Source: Bacteroidales bacterium
Lineage (GTDB): Bacteria > Bacteroidota > Bacteroidia > Bacteroidales > F082
NCBI GenBank assembly: GCA_016936505.1
Contig: JAFGXS010000011.1
Coordinates: forward strand, 1 to 64,000
Length of the DNA: 64,000 nucleotides
Direction: 5' to 3'
Below are positions 60,972 through 64,000 of the stretch, one piece after another (position 1 is the stretch's first letter; every line of letters begins with the position of its first letter). Under the pieces are notes generated by a model. That model was not told the origin of the DNA, searched no databases, and was given only the letters and a program-made list of their open reading frames with translations. The position numbers and the translations under genes are program-made.

Positions 60972-62297
60972 ATGCTAGAGAAGTTTAAAGAAAATATCAA
61001 AAAGCTGAATCTTATCAATTCCTCCGACACTATTTTAATTGCTGCTAGTGGAGGGATTGACTCAATGGTTCTTACACACTTATTATTACAGGCTGGTTAC
61101 AAATGTGCTCTGGTTCATTGTAATTTCCTGTTACGTGGTGCAGAATCTGATGGCGATGAAGCTTTCATATTGAGCGAAGCCAAACGACTTGGCATTCCCT
61201 TGTTCCTTAATAAATGTAATGCACTCAGCCAGGTGCAAACAGAAGGAATCAGTGTGGAAATGGCCGCCCGCGCTTTACGCTACGATTGGTTTGACAAACT
61301 AATGCAATCCGGCAACTTTAACAAACTGGCAACCGGACATCACCTCAACGACGACCAGGAAACTTTTTTTATTAAGTTATTTCGGGGCTCTGGACTTTCA
61401 GGAATTAAAGGAATTCCTGTACAAAGAGATTATATTATCCGTCCGTTAATGTTTTTTACCAGAGAAGAAATCGAGGTTTATGCTAAAGAAAACCATATTC
61501 TTTTCAGAGAAGATTCTTCAAACTCAGGAGATGCCTTTTTGCGAAACCGAATCCGTCATCATTTACTTCCCTACATGGAAAATGAATTTCCGGGTAGCCG
61601 AAAAGCATTGAATAGCTCTATTGAAAAGTTAAAAGAAGAAGAAGAGCTTTTCTCAACAATGGTTGGTGAAAAAAGGAAAACATTAATTCTTTCCGATGGC
61701 ATTGAAATTAAAATCGACAAAGAAGAATTGAATAAAATTCCTGAACCTTTATTCTATTATATTCTTGAACCTTATGGATTTACAAGGGATCAGAGCAATA
61801 AAATACTTCAGACTTCAGGATCTGAACAAACAGGGCAGTTTTTTAATTCTTTTAAATATACATTGCTCAACGACAGAGAATATTTATTTATCAGAGCCAG
61901 ACAAGACACCGAAATTCAAAGTTTTAAAATTGATTCCTTTATCAATGCTCCGGAAAATCCGATTCATCTGGAATTCGAACTCATAGAACGAACTTCCGAC
62001 TTTAATTTTGAGAGCAATCCCAACACTGCATATTTTGATGTCGAAAAACTGGAATTGCCTCTTACATTACGGCACTGGCAAAACGCTGACAGCTTTATTC
62101 CCTTTGGAATGAAAGGTAAAAAATTACTTAGCGATTTCTTTATAGATCAGAAAGTAAATCGGTTTGACAAAGAAAAAATATGGTTGTTGATTTCCGGAGA
62201 AACAATTATTTGGGTTGTAGGTTTAAGAAGTTCAGATAATTTTCGTGTTCAGAACAAAACAGAAAAAATTCTGAAAATCACCTACATAAAAAAATAG
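60972..62297 (+). CDS. tilS: tRNA(Ile)-lysidine synthase
   Basis: A 441-aa essential enzyme that converts the wobble cytidine of the CAU-anticodon tRNA-Ile to lysidine using ATP and lysine. The PP-loop SGGIDS is at residues 26-31. Further conserved parts are HCNFLLRGAESDGDEAF, ATGHHLNDDQETFF, KGIPVQRDYIIRPLM and REDSSNSGDAFLRNRIRHHLLPYME. A C-terminal TilS domain (about 370-440: LRHWQNADSFIPFGMKGKKLLSDFFIDQK) is present. The ATG at 60972 replaces the track's non-ATG start. Confidence 0.95.
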   Translation: MLEKFKENIKKLNLINSSDTILIAASGGIDSMVLTHLLLQAGYKCALVHCNFLLRGAESDGDEAFILSEAKRLGIPLFLNKCNALSQVQTEGISVEMAARALRYDWFDKLMQSGNFNKLATGHHLNDDQETFFIKLFRGSGLSGIKGIPVQRDYIIRPLMFFTREEIEVYAKENHILFREDSSNSGDAFLRNRIRHHLLPYMENEFPGSRKALNSSIEKLKEEEELFSTMVGEKRKTLILSDGIEIKIDKEELNKIPEPLFYYILEPYGFTRDQSNKILQTSGSEQTGQFFNSFKYTLLNDREYLFIRARQDTEIQSFKIDSFINAPENPIHLEFELIERTSDFNFESNPNTAYFDVEKLELPLTLRHWQNADSFIPFGMKGKKLLSDFFIDQKVNRFDKEKIWLLISGETIIWVVGLRSSDNFRVQNKTEKILKITYIKK

Positions 62298-62386
62298 ACT
62301 TTGAACTTTAAGATTTTTTATGAGACAGTGGCTCTCTAACTGTCAATCAACAAGGTTTTTACTCAAAAATAATCCAAAGAAAATTC

Positions 62387-62394
62387 TATTTTTG
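62387..62394 (+). promoter_or_regulatory. -7 promoter element of dsbD
   Basis: TATTTTTG matches TAnnTTTG, 69 nt before the dsbD ATG at 62464. Confidence 0.45.
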
Positions 62395-62463
62395 CATTTC
62401 CTGTGGAAAAACTAAATTAGTAAAATTTCATTTTTCAGGGTTCACAACAGAATAATAGATTAC

Positions 62464-64000
62464 ATGAAAAATAAATATACATCACTGCGTTTGGTTCTGG
62501 TTCTGACCTCAATGTTGATACTATGGTCAATAAATACCTCGGCTCAGATACTGACACCAACAAAATGGACTTACCACACAGAAAAAATATCAGATAATGA
62601 ATACAACCTTGTGTTCAAAGCAACCATTGACCAGGGCTGGCATTTGTATTCACAAGACATTCCCGAAGCTCCACCGGCAACGACTTTTAAATTTGAAAAA
62701 GACAGTACTTCATATCAACTCATTGGTAAAGTAAAAGAACTGGGCAATGTAATTCAGGAATACGACAAGAATTTCCAGATGGAACTCAAGTATTTTACTG
62801 ATAGTGTAACTTTTGTTCAAGCAGTAAAATTACTTAAACCCGGAGCAACTGTTAAAGGTGTTGTTAACTATATGAGTTGCGATAACACACAGTGTTTACC
62901 TCCTACAGACCTGGATTTTTCATTTGATCTGGGTAAAATAACAACGGTTTCCCAACCAGAAAAGACTCAGATTAGTGCAACCGCAGACAATGACATTACA
63001 GGAAATAAAAAAACACTCTGGGGCTTCTTTATTTTTGCATTTATCGGAGGTTTGCTCGCCATTGTTACTCCATGTGTATTTCCTATGATCCCAATGACCG
63101 TCAGCTTTTTTATGAAAGAGGGCGATGAAAAAGCAAAAGGGAAATTCCAGGCCATATTCTTTGGTTTGAGCATTATTCTAATTTATACTTTTGTTGGCTC
63201 TGTTTTATCCGTAATAGCTGGGCCCGATATTGCCAATTTTCTCAGTACTCATTGGATTCCCAATGTATTATTCTTCATCATTTTTGTTGTTTTTGCCTTT
63301 TCTTTTTTTGGCATGTTTGAAATTACCTTACCACACTGGCTGGTCAACAAAACAGATCAAAAAGCAGACAAAGGAGGTTTCTGGGGACCATTATTTATGG
63401 CATTGACACTTGTTCTGGTTTCTTTTAGCTGCACCGGACCTATTGTGGGAAGTGTTTTAGTTGCTTCGGCAGGTGGCGCCATTATTAAACCTATAGTCGG
63501 TATGTTGGGCTTTTCTTTGGCCTTTGCCTTGCCGTTCACACTTTTTGCCCTGTTCCCCTCATGGTTAAACAATTTGCCAAAATCAGGCGGATGGCTGAAC
63601 TCGGTAAAAGTAGTATTAGGATTCCTTGAGCTGGCATTAGGTCTCAAATTCCTGAGTATTGCAGATCAAACTTACCACTGGCATATTCTAGATCGTGAAG
63701 TTTACCTGGCTTTGTGGATTGTGATATTCTTCCTGTTGGGGTTATATTTATTAGGAAAACTGAAATTTGCTCATGACGATGATGTAAAGCATGTTACCGT
63801 TCCCCGGTTGGTTCTTTCAATTATTACTTTCAGTTTTGTGGTTTACATGATTCCAGGTATGTTTGGTGCACCTTTAAAAGCTTTGGCAGGATATCTACCA
63901 CCTCAAACCACACTGGATTTTGACGTAAATAAAATTATTCGGCAGAACCTGGAAACCTATGCTTTTAATGGCGGCAAGCAACCTGCCGAAGTTTGTGAAA
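62464..64000 (+). CDS. dsbD: Thiol:disulfide interchange protein DsbD, partial (cut at window end)
   Basis: Open to the window edge, 512 codons seen and no stop, which is why the ORF track omits it. The signal peptide ends at NTSAQ. A periplasmic DsbD N-terminal domain follows, with the conserved NYMSCDNTQCLPP. Next is the multi-helix membrane domain with IVTPCVFPMIPMTVSFFMKEG and SFSCTGPIVGS, the two redox cysteines that relay electrons across the membrane. The final visible segment enters the region before the C-terminal thioredoxin domain, which should lie beyond base 64000. It would carry reducing power from cytoplasmic thioredoxin to periplasmic thiols or to cytochrome c maturation. Confidence 0.93.
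   Translation, partial: MKNKYTSLRLVLVLTSMLILWSINTSAQILTPTKWTYHTEKISDNEYNLVFKATIDQGWHLYSQDIPEAPPATTFKFEKDSTSYQLIGKVKELGNVIQEYDKNFQMELKYFTDSVTFVQAVKLLKPGATVKGVVNYMSCDNTQCLPPTDLDFSFDLGKITTVSQPEKTQISATADNDITGNKKTLWGFFIFAFIGGLLAIVTPCVFPMIPMTVSFFMKEGDEKAKGKFQAIFFGLSIILIYTFVGSVLSVIAGPDIANFLSTHWIPNVLFFIIFVVFAFSFFGMFEITLPHWLVNKTDQKADKGGFWGPLFMALTLVLVSFSCTGPIVGSVLVASAGGAIIKPIVGMLGFSLAFALPFTLFALFPSWLNNLPKSGGWLNSVKVVLGFLELALGLKFLSIADQTYHWHILDREVYLALWIVIFFLLGLYLLGKLKFAHDDDVKHVTVPRLVLSIITFSFVVYMIPGMFGAPLKALAGYLPPQTTLDFDVNKIIRQNLETYAFNGGKQPAEVCE

Noticed and set aside
62324-62344. Hairpin GACAGT-N9-ACTGTC after tilS
   Set aside because: Stem of only 6 bp with a large loop and no U-tract; not convincing as a terminator.
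62967-63647. Minus-strand ORFs at the right end (68 and 96 aa)
   Set aside because: Both lie antisense to the dsbD membrane domain, whose conserved TPCVFP and SCTGP motifs are in the plus frame.
1-64000. Search for mobile elements, defence systems, CRISPR arrays, tRNA and rRNA genes
   Set aside because: No transposase, integrase, phage, Cas or toxin-antitoxin genes and no tRNA-like cloverleaf were recognised; gaps are short and AT-rich. MazG here is the two-domain NTP pyrophosphohydrolase, not a toxin-antitoxin gene.

Overview
The window is about 64 kb of compact, AT-rich chromosome from a member of the Bacteroidota, most likely class Bacteroidia. The evidence is the gene families: a CarboxypepD_reg-type TonB receptor, DUF6089 and DUF5684 proteins, a FadL/OmpP1-type porin, tandem Skp/OmpH genes, an archaeal/eukaryotic-type ProRS and a TGS-uridine kinase fusion. 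Many genes are also preceded by the Bacteroidota -7 promoter element TAnnTTTG, and Shine-Dalgarno sequences are largely absent. I see no tRNA, rRNA, CRISPR array, insertion sequence or prophage. The species cannot be named from this alone.

Layout. (1) 0.2-2.3 kb: a histidine kinase/response regulator pair. (2) 2.3-11 kb: a leftward leucine/isovalerate (Liu-type) catabolic operon. It encodes methylcrotonyl-CoA carboxylase carboxyltransferase and biotin subunits, methylglutaconyl-CoA hydratase, an acyl-CoA dehydrogenase and a two-subunit 3-oxoacid CoA-transferase; a divergent HMG-CoA lyase-like gene would close the route to acetoacetate and acetyl-CoA. (3) 11-21 kb: a glucosaminidase lipoprotein, an MBL-fold hydrolase, adenine deaminase, an ArsR regulator, an Ig-like lipoprotein, an FKBP isomerase, a sirtuin, malate dehydrogenase and a long-chain acyl-CoA synthetase. 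(4) 21.5-28.1 kb: a tripartite RND efflux operon (tolC, tetR, adaptor, pump) ending in a strong terminator. (5) 28-41 kb: a TGS-uridine kinase, a TIGR01777 oxidoreductase with a MarR regulator divergent from a TonB receptor, an Mpo1-like protein, MazG, ProRS, a Tyr/Trp-rich lipoprotein, a FadL-type porin and a TPR protein. (6) 41.3-47.8 kb: an envelope-assembly block of NAD kinase, DUF6089, UppS, BamA and two Skp-like chaperones. (7) 47.8-64 kb: gamma-carbonic anhydrase with NadB, a serine hydrolase, 2-oxoglutarate dehydrogenase E1/E2, a 2[4Fe-4S] ferredoxin, 2-oxoglutarate:ferredoxin oxidoreductase, pyruvate kinase, TilS and a DsbD cut by the window end.

How the genes work together. The physiology suggested is a respiring but oxygen-flexible heterotroph. 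Branched-chain and fatty acyl-CoA oxidation feed a TCA cycle in which the 2-oxoglutarate step is encoded twice, once NAD-linked and once ferredoxin-linked, on either side of a ferredoxin gene. Most of the window is housekeeping. I did not find a clear undescribed multi-gene system. The items most worth a second look are the HMG-CoA lyase-like protein with a non-canonical catalytic loop, the candidate MarR operator between facing promoters, the very short promoter-to-ATG distances that predict leaderless mRNAs, and a terminator fused to the next gene's promoter.

Functions come from reading translated motifs and from remembered family knowledge; no search was run. Promoter and terminator calls rest on motif or hairpin inspection only. 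Where the ORF track extends upstream through a non-ATG codon or an unlikely leader, I give the start I judge real and say why.
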